Shown here: piece after piece, positions 1 to 8,149 of the stretch
How positions within the stretch are numbered: position 1 is the first letter of the stretch
How the letters are laid out: each line of letters begins with the position of its first letter
Assembly: GCA_030432565.1 (NCBI GenBank)
Contig: JAUIGV010000006.1
Location: forward strand, 124,001-188,000
Length of the DNA: 64,000 bases
Reading direction: 5' to 3'
Origin: Verrucomicrobiia bacterium
GTDB lineage: Bacteria > Verrucomicrobiota > Verrucomicrobiia > Verrucomicrobiales > Akkermansiaceae
The notes under the pieces: generated by a model
The model's input: only the letters and a program-made list of their open reading frames with translations
Database searches by the model: none
Told to the model about the DNA's origin: nothing
Position numbers and translations under genes: made by a program

Positions 1-1
1 A

Positions 2-427
2 TCAAATACCACCGAGGCGCAGGTGGTGGAATTGAAAGATGGGTCATTGATGTTGAACTGCCGGGATAATCGTGGTGGCGCCCGGACGGTGGGAGTGACA
101 CGTGATTTGGGAAAAACGTGGGAGCTTCATCCGACTGATCGCAAGGGGCTTCGCGAACCGGTGTGCATGGCGGGGTTGATCCGGATCGGAGAGCGCTTGT
201 ATTTTTCCAATCCAGATACGACACGGGGGCGATACAATACCACGATCAAGGTTTCGGAGGATGATGGAATGACCTGGCCGGAGAAGTGGCATATCCTCTA
301 TGACGCACGCCTTGGTAATGGATATTCCACGCTGGCTCCGGTGGGCGAGGATAGGATCGGAGTGCTTTACGAAGGAGTGACGGAATTGTATTTCATCCGT
401 TTCCCACTGGATGAGTTATCGAGATAG
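2..427 (+). CDS. Sialidase (BNR/Asp-box exo-sialidase), C-terminal part
   Basis: The reading frame is open from the first base of the window, so the N-terminus lies outside. Two Asp-box motifs of the S/T-x-D-x-G-x-T-W type are visible (TRDLGKTW and SEDDGMTW), as in the six-bladed propeller of GH33 sialidases. The stretch RDNRGG resembles the part of these enzymes carrying one of the substrate-carboxylate arginines. The product would cleave terminal sialic acids from glycans, probably outside the cytoplasm, but the signal peptide cannot be checked. The gene ends about 85 bases before the glucosylglycerate operon and is probably separate from it. Confidence 0.8.
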   Translation, partial: SNTTEAQVVELKDGSLMLNCRDNRGGARTVGVTRDLGKTWELHPTDRKGLREPVCMAGLIRIGERLYFSNPDTTRGRYNTTIKVSEDDGMTWPEKWHILYDARLGNGYSTLAPVGEDRIGVLYEGVTELYFIRFPLDELSR

Positions 428-512
428 CCGGTGATTTCGGGCGAGGGCCGGAATATCGACTCGGGATTTGGCACGGGATCCGCTAGAAGGGATGCGCGTG
501 GCCGGGGAAACG

Positions 513-1271
513 ATGAAATTGATGGTGGTGAGCGACCTGGACGGGACGCTGCTTGACCATGATGATTATTCGTATGAGGCGGTTTTGCCGGTTCTTGACC
601 GGATGGACGAGGCCGGGATCCCGTTGGTCGTCAATACCAGTAAAACCAAGGCGGAGTGGCTGGCGATGCGGGGGGATTTTGGGAATCTGGACCCCTACAT
701 CGTAGAGAATGGTTCGGCGATTTACGATGGCGAGAAGGTTGAGGTCTTTGGAGTTCCGAGGGCTGACATTCTGGATGTTCTGAAGCCGCTTCGGGCGAAG
801 TTCAAATTCACCGGGTATTCCGATGTCGGGGTCCCTGAGATTATGAAATGGACCGGTCTGGGGCGTCAATCGGCGGAAAGGTCGGCGGATCGGCATTTTA
901 GCGAGCCTTTGGTCTGGCAGGATACGCCGGAGAAGGAGGAGGAGTTTTGTGAAACAGTAAAGGCGCGCGGTCTGATGACACTGTGCGGAGGGCGTTTTCT
1001 CCACGTGCTGGGCGAGACCGACAAAGGAAGGCCGCTGAAGTATTTTCGTGATGAGAAGGTCGCCATCATCGCGCTGGGTGACCGGCCCAATGATCTCGCC
1101 ATGCTGGAAGCGGCGGACATCGGGGTCGTGATCAAGGCCCCGGGTGATTTTGTTTTGGAAGCGGAGGGTATGCTTCGCAGCACCGAGACCGGTCCACGGG
1201 GATGGGCTGAAATGATGACTCAAATTCTCGACCAACTTCAAATCCCACAATCAACAACAAACAATGGCTGA
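513..1271 (+). CDS. gpgP: Mannosyl/glucosyl-3-phosphoglycerate phosphatase (HAD-IIB)
   Basis: A HAD-superfamily phosphatase of 252 residues. Motif I is SDLDGTLL with the nucleophile at Asp8 and the acid/base at Asp10. The late motif GDRPNDLAML supplies the Mg2+ aspartates. The stretch DRHFSEPLVW matches the conserved segment of the mannosyl-3-phosphoglycerate phosphatase subgroup. Expected reaction: removal of phosphate from glucosyl- (or mannosyl-) 3-phosphoglycerate to leave the compatible solute. The ATG at 513 is preferred because HAD proteins begin a few residues before motif I and GGGGAAA lies upstream; an ATG at 468 would add 15 unconserved residues. The last 8 bases overlap the synthase gene, so the two are translationally coupled. 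Choice of glucosyl over mannosyl substrate rests on the neighbouring GT81 gene. Confidence 0.8.
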   Translation: MKLMVVSDLDGTLLDHDDYSYEAVLPVLDRMDEAGIPLVVNTSKTKAEWLAMRGDFGNLDPYIVENGSAIYDGEKVEVFGVPRADILDVLKPLRAKFKFTGYSDVGVPEIMKWTGLGRQSAERSADRHFSEPLVWQDTPEKEEEFCETVKARGLMTLCGGRFLHVLGETDKGRPLKYFRDEKVAIIALGDRPNDLAMLEAADIGVVIKAPGDFVLEAEGMLRSTETGPRGWAEMMTQILDQLQIPQSTTNNG

Positions 1272-2490
1272 TTTCCATCAAGGCGGGCCAGTCGCCACCC
1301 TTCACAACCTGACCAACAGACCTCTTGAGGATCTTGAGGCCGAGCTCGTGGGCTTTTCAAAAAAGCGACCGATGGGCCTCTTGCTCCCATCGCTCTTTTC
1401 CGAACTCGAGACCGAGGCCATGCCAAAGATTCTTGAGGAGGTGAAGAAGGTTCCTTATTTGAGTCAAATCGTAATTGGTTTGGACCGGGCGACCGAGGCC
1501 CAGTATCGCGAGGCCCTGGAATTTTTTGGAGAGTTGCCACAGCATCATCGGGTGCTTTGGAACGATGGTCCGCGATTGCGGGCGCTGGATGCCGAACTCC
1601 AGGAGCAGGGGCTTGCACCGGAGGAGGAAGGGAAGGGGCGAAATGTTTGGTACTGTCTCGGCTACATGTTGGCCACCGACAAGACCGAGGCAATCGCACT
1701 GCATGATTGCGACATCGTGACTTACGATCGATCTCTTTTGGCACGGCTGATCTACCCGATGGCAAACCCGCAATTCAGTTATCAGTTTGCGAAGGGATAT
1801 TATCCGAGGATTGCCGATGGGAGCCTCAATGGTCGCGTCACCCGACTCCTGATTACTCCGCTCTTGCGATCTCTTGAGCAGGTTTGCGGTCCCAGTGATT
1901 ATTTGAGCTACCTGGATACTTTTCGGTATCCTTTGGCGGGCGAGTTTTCCTTCCGCAAGGGCGTGATCCCCGATATCCGGATGCCCAGCGATTGGGGGCT
2001 CGAGATGGGGACGCTTTCGGAAATGTTCCGAAACTATTCCAACAATAAGCTTTGTCAGGTCGATATTGCCGAGGTTTATGATCACAAGCACCAGGACATT
2101 TCAGTTGATGACCGGGAGAAGGGGTTGTCCAAGATGTCGATCGATATTTGCAAGCTGGTCTACCGCAAGATGGCGGTGATGGGGGTGGTTTTTAGCAAGG
2201 AGGTTTTCCGGACGCTTAAGGCGGCATACTTCCGAAATGCGCTCGATTTCGTGGAGCGCTACAAGAACGATGCGATCATCAACGGGCTCGATCTTGATGT
2301 GCACAAAGAGGAGGAGGCGGTTGAGCTCTTTGCCGAAAATATTATCGCGGCCGGGAAGAAGTTTTTGAGTTCGCCGCACGAGAAGCCCTTTATTCCAAGC
2401 TGGTCGCGGGTGCGAAGTGCGGTGCCGGACATTTATGAACGCTTAATCGAAGCGGTGGAAGCCGATCAAAAAGAATTCAGCAAAGAATGA
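1264..2490 (+). CDS. gpgS: Glucosyl-3-phosphoglycerate synthase (GT81)
   Basis: A 408-residue cytoplasmic GT-A fold glycosyltransferase. The metal-binding D-x-D is Asp148-Cys149-Asp150 in HDCDIVTYD. The following FAKGYYPR and the later MPSDWGLEMG and YDHKHQ stretches are typical of the GT81 GpgS family, which transfers glucose from an NDP-glucose to 3-phosphoglycerate. The gene overlaps the phosphatase before it by 8 bases and the GH13 gene after it by 4 (ATGA), which makes a three-gene operon. The product feeds the phosphatase, giving glucosylglycerate, a solute linked to osmotic stress and nitrogen limitation in other bacteria. The nucleotide donor cannot be read from sequence. Confidence 0.85.
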   Translation: MADFHQGGPVATLHNLTNRPLEDLEAELVGFSKKRPMGLLLPSLFSELETEAMPKILEEVKKVPYLSQIVIGLDRATEAQYREALEFFGELPQHHRVLWNDGPRLRALDAELQEQGLAPEEEGKGRNVWYCLGYMLATDKTEAIALHDCDIVTYDRSLLARLIYPMANPQFSYQFAKGYYPRIADGSLNGRVTRLLITPLLRSLEQVCGPSDYLSYLDTFRYPLAGEFSFRKGVIPDIRMPSDWGLEMGTLSEMFRNYSNNKLCQVDIAEVYDHKHQDISVDDREKGLSKMSIDICKLVYRKMAVMGVVFSKEVFRTLKAAYFRNALDFVERYKNDAIINGLDLDVHKEEEAVELFAENIIAAGKKFLSSPHEKPFIPSWSRVRSAVPDIYERLIEAVEADQKEFSKE

Positions 2491-4208
2491 GCCCTCTGGA
2501 TAATCTCAACCTGCGTATCGAGACCCACCTTGCCACAATCTACGGGGAGGGGGATCACTCGGTTCTTGTGGAGCGCTTGATCGATGCAATGCGCTTGCAC
2601 GAGCATTTTTTCGAACCTTTTCCATTCACCAATCATTGGTCCGAAAAGGATGTCGCGTTGATCACTTATGGGGATTCGATTCTGCCGAAGGAAGGCGCTC
2701 CGCTAAAAGAGTTGGCCACATTTGTCCGCGAAAGACTGGGTAATTCGGTTTCGATTGTCCACATCCTGCCCTACTTTCCATGGACCTCGGACGATGGTTT
2801 CGCCGTTTCAGACTACACCCAGGTGAAGCCTGATCTCGGGGACTGGTCTGATCTTGAGGATTTATCGCAGGACTACCGGATTATGTCCGATCTTGTGGTG
2901 AACCATTGTTCAACTTCGCACGAATGGTTTCAGCAATTTGAGAAGGATGAGGAACCGGGTCGCCGCTTTTTTTTGGAAGCGTCACCACTGGAGGATCTCA
3001 GCGAAGTGGTCCGGCCCCGGACCAGTCCTTTGTTGCGTCCAACTCCAACGCCTTCAGGAATGAAGCATGTCTGGTGCACCTTCGGGCACGACCAGGTTGA
3101 TCTCAATTTCCGCGACCACGACCTTCTGGTTGAGTTGGTGAAGATTATCAGAAGCCATCTCGATCACGGGATCGGAGTCTTTCGTTTGGATGCGGTGGCC
3201 TTTGTTTGGAAGGAGATTGGAACCAAGTGCATCAATCTCGCCCAGACCCACGAACTGGTTCGCTTGTTCCGAACTTTGATTGAGCATGTGAAACCAGATG
3301 CGGTGATCATCACCGAGACCAATATTCCAAATCAGGAAAATCTGTCTTATTTTGGAAACGGGAATGAGGCGCATGGAATCTATAACTTTTCGCTCCCTCC
3401 GCTTCTCTTGTATTCTCTGACTTTCGGGGATTGCCGCTGCTTGATCCAGTGGCTGATGAGAATGCCCCCGGCCCAGCCCGGGACAATGTATTTTAATTTT
3501 ATTGCGTCGCACGACGGGATCGGGCTCAGACCGGCCGAAGGCTTGTTGTCGCAAGATGAGATCCAGTCGATGGTGAACAAGATGCTGGATTACGGTGGTC
3601 TTGTTTCCGAGCGGGCCCTTCCGGATGGGAGCAAGCGCCCTTACGAAATTAATATCAGTCTGTTTGATGCCTTGCAGACCGAGGAAAAATTCCTCTGTGC
3701 CCACACCATTTTGCTTGGGCTGGAAGGAGTGCCCGCGTTTTATATTCACAGTCTGCTGGGAACGCGGAATGACCGGGATGGCGTCATCAATTCCGGGATC
3801 AACCGTCGCATCAATCGTCGTCAATGGAAGGCCGATGATCTGAATGACGAACTTGATAACGAGTCTTCACCCCACGCCAGGGTCTTGAGGAAGTTGCTGC
3901 ACCTGATCAGTTTGCGGAGAGAGCAGACTGCCTTCCATCCGAACGCGACCCAATTTACTCTGCATATGGGCGATCAGGTTTTTGCTTTTTGGCGTCAATC
4001 AATCGATCGGCGGAATAGCATATTTTGTTTGAACAACGTTTCGGGCGAAGAACAACGGATTCCGGTGGCCTCCATTAACCTAATCTCGACCGAGGAGTGG
4101 TTGGACTTGATTTCGGGAGACGTTCTGGAGGACGAGCAAGGTGACATAATTTTGGCGCCCTACCAATGTGTCTGGCTGGCCAACCGCCGGAAGCACCTCC
4201 CTTATTAG
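2487..4208 (+). CDS. GH13_18 sugar phosphorylase, probable glucosylglycerate phosphorylase
   Basis: A 573-residue alpha-amylase-fold protein of the sucrose-phosphorylase subfamily. Expected catalytic residues are in place: nucleophile Asp235 (FRLDAVAF), acid/base Glu277 (IITETN) and transition-state stabiliser Asp343 (ASHDGIG). There is no signal peptide, as in cytoplasmic phosphorylases. GH13_18 contains sucrose, sucrose-6-phosphate, glucosylglycerol and glucosylglycerate phosphorylases. Overlap by ATGA with the glucosylglycerate synthase gene makes glucosylglycerate the most likely substrate, releasing glucose 1-phosphate and glycerate. That specificity is inference from context; the fold and the subfamily are seen in the sequence. 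Confidence 0.8.
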   Translation: MSPLDNLNLRIETHLATIYGEGDHSVLVERLIDAMRLHEHFFEPFPFTNHWSEKDVALITYGDSILPKEGAPLKELATFVRERLGNSVSIVHILPYFPWTSDDGFAVSDYTQVKPDLGDWSDLEDLSQDYRIMSDLVVNHCSTSHEWFQQFEKDEEPGRRFFLEASPLEDLSEVVRPRTSPLLRPTPTPSGMKHVWCTFGHDQVDLNFRDHDLLVELVKIIRSHLDHGIGVFRLDAVAFVWKEIGTKCINLAQTHELVRLFRTLIEHVKPDAVIITETNIPNQENLSYFGNGNEAHGIYNFSLPPLLLYSLTFGDCRCLIQWLMRMPPAQPGTMYFNFIASHDGIGLRPAEGLLSQDEIQSMVNKMLDYGGLVSERALPDGSKRPYEINISLFDALQTEEKFLCAHTILLGLEGVPAFYIHSLLGTRNDRDGVINSGINRRINRRQWKADDLNDELDNESSPHARVLRKLLHLISLRREQTAFHPNATQFTLHMGDQVFAFWRQSIDRRNSIFCLNNVSGEEQRIPVASINLISTEEWLDLISGDVLEDEQGDIILAPYQCVWLANRRKHLPY

Positions 4209-4425
4209 AGGCCTTCTGAAAACTTCCCAACGAGTGTTTCAGATTTGATGTGATGAAGAATTGCGGCTGCGCCGATTGATTGGGAAAGCAACCCTGGCGG
4301 GCTGCGAGGCCTTTCAACTCCAGCCGCGTGCTCCTTGGTTCCCGTTTTCGCCCCCCTTCCTCGTCGCGCCTTGCGTGAGATGAAATTCCTCGGTAGCGCT
4401 CATTCGACATTTTTCAGACGGACTC

Positions 4426-4917
4426 TTAGGCTTCCGCTTGAAGTCCGGTGAGGAACGGGCCGGCTTCCGGGGAGTTTTCCCCGGGGGACCACGGGGCGAA
4501 CTCCTTGTCCGTCTCTGGGTCGTAGGGGCCTTGTTTGACTTCAAAAATCACGGTGTCCGGCGCATGGACAATCATTCCGTGCCATGTTCCCGGTTCGATG
4601 TCGATCAGCGGTGAGGAGGTGCGCAGATGGTGGCGGGCGCGAACCCCTCCTTCCGAATCGAAGATAAGGATCTCCAAATGACCGCTCAGGAGGCACACCG
4701 ATTCACTGGCGTGATCACGTGGATGACAGTGCGGGCGAATATAAGTGCCGGGCTGAAGGAAGTTCAAGAGGCGTTGCACCTTTGCGTTTTGGTTCCGTTG
4801 CACAGGGAGAATCATTCGAAGTCTGGGACTCTTTCGGGAGGCTGATTTCCCTTGAGAGAGAAGTGAATCGTTGAGGACGAAGACTTCTCCGGTGGGGTTG
4901 GGAAGGGCAGTTTTCAT
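4426..4917 (-). CDS. WbuC-family cupin metalloprotein
   Basis: A 163-residue single-domain cupin. The metal-binding first motif is PHCHPRDHASE (two histidines and a glutamate about residues 60-70) and the second motif contains PGTWHGM with the closing histidine. The order and the LxPGTYIxPHxH pattern match the WbuC family, often found with surface polysaccharide genes, whose biochemical role is not settled. The gene stands alone and diverges from the OmpA lipoprotein gene. The 217 bases between its end and the GH13 gene show nothing recognisable. Confidence 0.75.
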   Translation of the reverse strand: MKTALPNPTGEVFVLNDSLLSQGKSASRKSPRLRMILPVQRNQNAKVQRLLNFLQPGTYIRPHCHPRDHASESVCLLSGHLEILIFDSEGGVRARHHLRTSSPLIDIEPGTWHGMIVHAPDTVIFEVKQGPYDPETDKEFAPWSPGENSPEAGPFLTGLQAEA

Positions 4918-5003
4918 GGATTTGCAAGGTATTAGGCCTTCTTCTTTGTGGCGAACTGTTATTTTGGGTGGATTAAGTAATTTTTGAGGCTATTCTTTCC
5001 TCC

Positions 5004-5672
5004 ATGAAGATCTCCCAAAAACTCGTCGCTTATCTTTTGGCCGGAAGCCTGACGCTGACATCCTGTCAAACCGCCAACCCTTACACCGGTGAATCCCAGA
5101 AGGCCAAAGCCACTACCGGAGCGCTTATTGGCGGATTGCTTGGAGCTGGAATCGGAGCCTTGTCCGGAGGCGATAGCACCGAGAGGAAGCAACGGGCCTT
5201 GATCGGTGCCGGAGTTGGCGCTCTTGCCGGTGGGGGGATCGGAGCCTACATGGATAAGCAGGAAGCCGAGCTCCGCCGTGAGCTTGAAGGAACCGGCGTG
5301 GGCATCAGCCGAAATGGCAACCAGATCAGTCTGGTGATGCCGGGAGATATCACCTTCACGACCGGAAGCGCCGGGATTAGCGGGGAATTCTATCCAACCC
5401 TGACCTCCGTGGCCAAGGTTCTCAACAAGTTCGACAAGACCATGGTCGCGATTACCGGGCACACCGATAATGTTGGCGGGCGCGACTACAACTACCGGCT
5501 TTCACAGGCCCGGGCCAACAGTGTGGCGCAATTTTTGCGGACCCAGAAAGTGGCTCCACAGAGATTTCAAGTCAGTGGACGTGGCATGGATCAGCCGGTG
5601 GCCAGCAATAACTCGGCAGCGGGTCGTCAGGCCAACCGCCGGGTGACCATTCAACTGGCTCCAATGAACTAA
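5004..5672 (+). CDS. OmpA-family lipoprotein with glycine zipper (YiaD-like)
   Basis: A 222-residue outer-membrane lipoprotein. The signal peptide ends in the lipobox LTSC with the lipidated cysteine at residue 21. Residues about 38-80 form a glycine-zipper pair (GALIGGLLGAGIGAL and GAGVGALAGGGIGAY), followed by an OmpA C-terminal domain (about 110-220) with TGHTDNVG and the LSQARANSV helix that binds peptidoglycan. The arrangement is that of YiaD-type proteins anchoring the outer membrane to the wall. It is followed by a strong terminator, so it is probably a single-gene transcript. Confidence 0.9.
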   Translation: MKISQKLVAYLLAGSLTLTSCQTANPYTGESQKAKATTGALIGGLLGAGIGALSGGDSTERKQRALIGAGVGALAGGGIGAYMDKQEAELRRELEGTGVGISRNGNQISLVMPGDITFTTGSAGISGEFYPTLTSVAKVLNKFDKTMVAITGHTDNVGGRDYNYRLSQARANSVAQFLRTQKVAPQRFQVSGRGMDQPVASNNSAAGRQANRRVTIQLAPMN

Positions 5673-5694
5673 AGGTTCCGCCAGTCAATCTAAC

Positions 5695-5728
5695 GGCGAA
5701 GTGGAGGTTCCACTTCGCCATTTTTTTT
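5695..5728 (+). terminator. Rho-independent terminator after the OmpA lipoprotein gene
   Basis: A perfect 11-bp stem (5695-5705 with 5709-5719), a GGT loop and a run of eight T directly after it, 23 bases past the stop codon. Confidence 0.95.
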
Positions 5729-5792
5729 CGTGGGTGTTTTGATTGGAAAAGAGGGGTAATGAGGGGCATCCTTTTGTCTCTCTCCGTTTCTT

Positions 5793-6200
5793 ATGAAGTC
5801 TCTTCTATCGGTAACCTTCTGCTTTTGTGTCCTGCAATCCTGTGTCCAGCACGCGGATGGCGAACCTGATCCGCCCGACCCTTCGTACGTGCAATTCATC
5901 ACGCCCTGGCAGCCGGGTGTGGGGATGGGTCTGTATGTTCGTGTGGACAAGGGTGGCGAGCCTCATCCGGTGCAGGAAAATATTAGTAATTTTACAACGA
6001 TTGCGAGGGGGCAATTTGCGGAAAAAGGCATCCCGGCGAACGCGATTGCGGCGGCGAGCTTTCTGGAGATGGGTGACCCAAAGGCGGATCTTCAGGCGGT
6101 CTATGCGATCAGACAAGATGATGATATTCAGGTGTTTCGAGGATACTTCGTGCCGGGTTTTGGAGGGCCGGTGGAATGGGAAAGAGTGAAAATCCGATAG
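5793..6200 (+). CDS. Small predicted lipoprotein of unknown function
   Basis: A 135-residue product with a short signal peptide ending in LQSC (cysteine 17), so it is probably lipid-anchored. The mature part begins with a proline/aspartate-rich stretch (DGEPDPPDPSY) and has no motif I recognise. It lies between two terminators together with the glutathione peroxidase gene, 111 bases downstream, and may share a transcript with it. No function is proposed. Confidence 0.65.
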   Translation: MKSLLSVTFCFCVLQSCVQHADGEPDPPDPSYVQFITPWQPGVGMGLYVRVDKGGEPHPVQENISNFTTIARGQFAEKGIPANAIAAASFLEMGDPKADLQAVYAIRQDDDIQVFRGYFVPGFGGPVEWERVKIR

Positions 6201-6311
6201 GGATTGGGGAGGATTCTCAGCGTGGGCGCCAGCAGGATTAAATGCCGATCACGCGTGGCAGGGAATTAGTCTTCTTGACGCTACGGAAATCGGGTCCAAA
6301 TTCAAAATACT

Positions 6312-6857
6312 GTGAAAACCATTCGAAATATCATGTTGGCCTGCTTGATCGGCGGAAGTCTTGCAAACGCGTCGTCCATTTTGGAAACCAAAGTCGAGAC
6401 GATCAAAGGCAAGGAAACAACGCTGGCGGCTTTTAAGCCGAAGGCTGTGCTGATTGTAAACACGGCCTCGGAATGTGGTTTCACGAGGCAATACAAGGGA
6501 CTAGAGGATCTTTACAAAAAGTTCAGCAAACAAGGGCTGGTAGTCGCCGGTTTCCCATGCAACCAGTTTGGGGGACAAGAGCCGGGCACCAATGCAGAGA
6601 TCGCCAAGTTTTGCAAATCCAAGTACGATGTCACCTTTCCGATGTTTGGGAAGATCGATGTCAATGGCAAGAATCGCCATGCCCTCTACACTCAACTCGC
6701 TGGTGAGAAATCTCCGTTCAAAGGGGACATCGGTTGGAATTTTACCAAGTTTCTTGTCGACGCCGACGGGAAAGTCATCGCTCGCTTCGAATCCAGAGAC
6801 GCTCCCATGTCGGACGAGGTGGTGAAGGCCATCGAGACGGCTCTTAAAACAAAATAA
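6312..6857 (+). CDS. Exported glutathione peroxidase (Cys type)
   Basis: A 181-residue peroxidase of the thioredoxin fold with a signal peptide (about residues 1-21). The peroxidatic Cys55 is in NTASECGFT, the glutamine of the catalytic site is in FPCNQFGGQEP and the tryptophan in GWNFTKF. The second cysteine, in FPCNQF, suggests a thioredoxin-dependent cycle as in most bacterial GPx proteins. Export points to detoxification of peroxides in the periplasm. The start is GTG (GTG AAA ACC), chosen because it gives a complete signal peptide; there is no clear Shine-Dalgarno. A good terminator follows. Confidence 0.9.
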   Translation: MKTIRNIMLACLIGGSLANASSILETKVETIKGKETTLAAFKPKAVLIVNTASECGFTRQYKGLEDLYKKFSKQGLVVAGFPCNQFGGQEPGTNAEIAKFCKSKYDVTFPMFGKIDVNGKNRHALYTQLAGEKSPFKGDIGWNFTKFLVDADGKVIARFESRDAPMSDEVVKAIETALKTK

Positions 6858-6883
6858 GACTTCCGTAATCCTATCCCCACAGG

Positions 6884-6914
6884 CCCTGCCCGATCTAACG
6901 GGGCAGGGTTTTTT
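6884..6914 (+). terminator. Rho-independent terminator after glutathione peroxidase
   Basis: An 8-bp GC stem (CCCTGCCC, 6884-6891, with GGGCAGGG, 6901-6908), a 9-base loop and six T. Confidence 0.9.
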
Positions 6915-7148
6915 GTGGATTTGGACCCCGGAAGAAACGTTGTTTTAACCAAAATAAGACCGCCGGGTATACGGAGGATTTTTACAAGTCGCACTTGAGT
7001 TGCTGATCCACGATCGGTTGTTCCAAATACGTCAGAGCCTTCGAAAGTGGGCCTTCAAATGCCTGCCAAAACCTGCGACACTTCTGGAGGAGGTCGGAAG
7101 TCACTTTACTTCAAGAACCTACAGCCCAAAATCTTCGCCTCAAACCCA

Positions 7149-8072
7149 ATGAAACCAGTCGATGCACCTGAGAAGAAAAACCGGGGACGTTTTTCTCGCA
7201 AACATCGGGTGTTGGTTGTCGGGTTTCTCGTTGTGGCAGGACTCGTGGGAGTGGTGGTTTTCGCGTTGTCACTTTGGTTGACGGGTCGGCGGGATGCCTA
7301 TGATGCGGTTGACCTTGATCATGTCTTCAACTGTGTGACGCGTGCAAATTCGAGCTACCACGAGCCCCATATCATTAGGAACGAGTTTGGCTCCCACGTC
7401 GAAATTTGTGACTTTCCAGTCAGCGGAGTACGCGTCTTTATAGAAAGCAAGCCCGGTGAAGACAGCCAACAGTGGATCGTCCTGCGGGGCACTGAGAATC
7501 TGGCGAATGTCATTGCGGATCTGAAATTCGTTGAACGGGAGGACCACGAGCTCGGGGTCCGGATTCACCGCGGTTTCGACGATGCCACACGCGAGTGTCT
7601 TCCATGGGTGATTGAAAAAATCGATCGCAGCCGGCCAATCTGCCTGACCGGACATAGCCTTGGAGGGTCGATGGCGATAATTATGGCTGCAATCCTCGAC
7701 GGTCGTGGTTATGAGGAAGTCTCAGTCGTGACCTTTGGGCAACCCAAAATTACCGACTTCGAGGGAGCTGAATCGCTCAAGCACCTTGATATACTGCGGG
7801 TTGTCTTTGAAAGTGACCCGATCCCTCTGCTACCTCCTGTCTTGGTTCCAGATCAAAGCCTGGACACCTATCACCACTTTGGACCAGAAATTGTCCTCCA
7901 GGAAGACGGTCATTTCTTTTATCTCAATGAACACGACACCGAGCGTCTCAACGTCATGGATTTTTGGTCGAGGCTCACGCGAGCCCAGCCCAAGAACCAC
8001 ATTCTCGGAAACAGTTACATACCCTCCCTCCGGATGGCGATGGAGAGATTCGGTCAGACCCCGGCCGAGTGA
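7149..8072 (+). CDS. Membrane-anchored class 3 lipase family protein
   Basis: About 307 residues. A positively charged N-terminus is followed by one transmembrane segment (about residues 18-40), then an alpha/beta hydrolase domain of the fungal lipase class 3 type. The nucleophile elbow is TGHSLGGSMA, preceded by the oxyanion-region stretch VLRGTEN and followed by VTFGQPK and an Asp in ESDPIPLLP, as usual for the family; a late His occurs in YHHFGPE. The active site would face the periplasm. The ATG at 7149 is preferred over an upstream frame start at 7047, because it places the signal anchor near the N-terminus. Substrate unknown. Confidence 0.75.
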   Translation: MKPVDAPEKKNRGRFSRKHRVLVVGFLVVAGLVGVVVFALSLWLTGRRDAYDAVDLDHVFNCVTRANSSYHEPHIIRNEFGSHVEICDFPVSGVRVFIESKPGEDSQQWIVLRGTENLANVIADLKFVEREDHELGVRIHRGFDDATRECLPWVIEKIDRSRPICLTGHSLGGSMAIIMAAILDGRGYEEVSVVTFGQPKITDFEGAESLKHLDILRVVFESDPIPLLPPVLVPDQSLDTYHHFGPEIVLQEDGHFFYLNEHDTERLNVMDFWSRLTRAQPKNHILGNSYIPSLRMAMERFGQTPAE

Positions 8073-8149
8073 TGGGAAGAGTCCCGACATGATCGAGCCG
8101 AAGGTCATCCAGAATGAATGCGGCTATCGATGACTAAGGCCGGGGTGAC

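Noticed and set aside
483-1250. Open frame of 255 codons on the minus strand opposite the phosphatase
   Set aside because: The plus strand has all HAD motifs; the minus frame has none and lacks a ribosome site.
4314-4544. Small open frame before the cupin gene
   Set aside because: It overlaps the WbuC-like gene in another frame and has basic low-complexity sequence without homology-like features.
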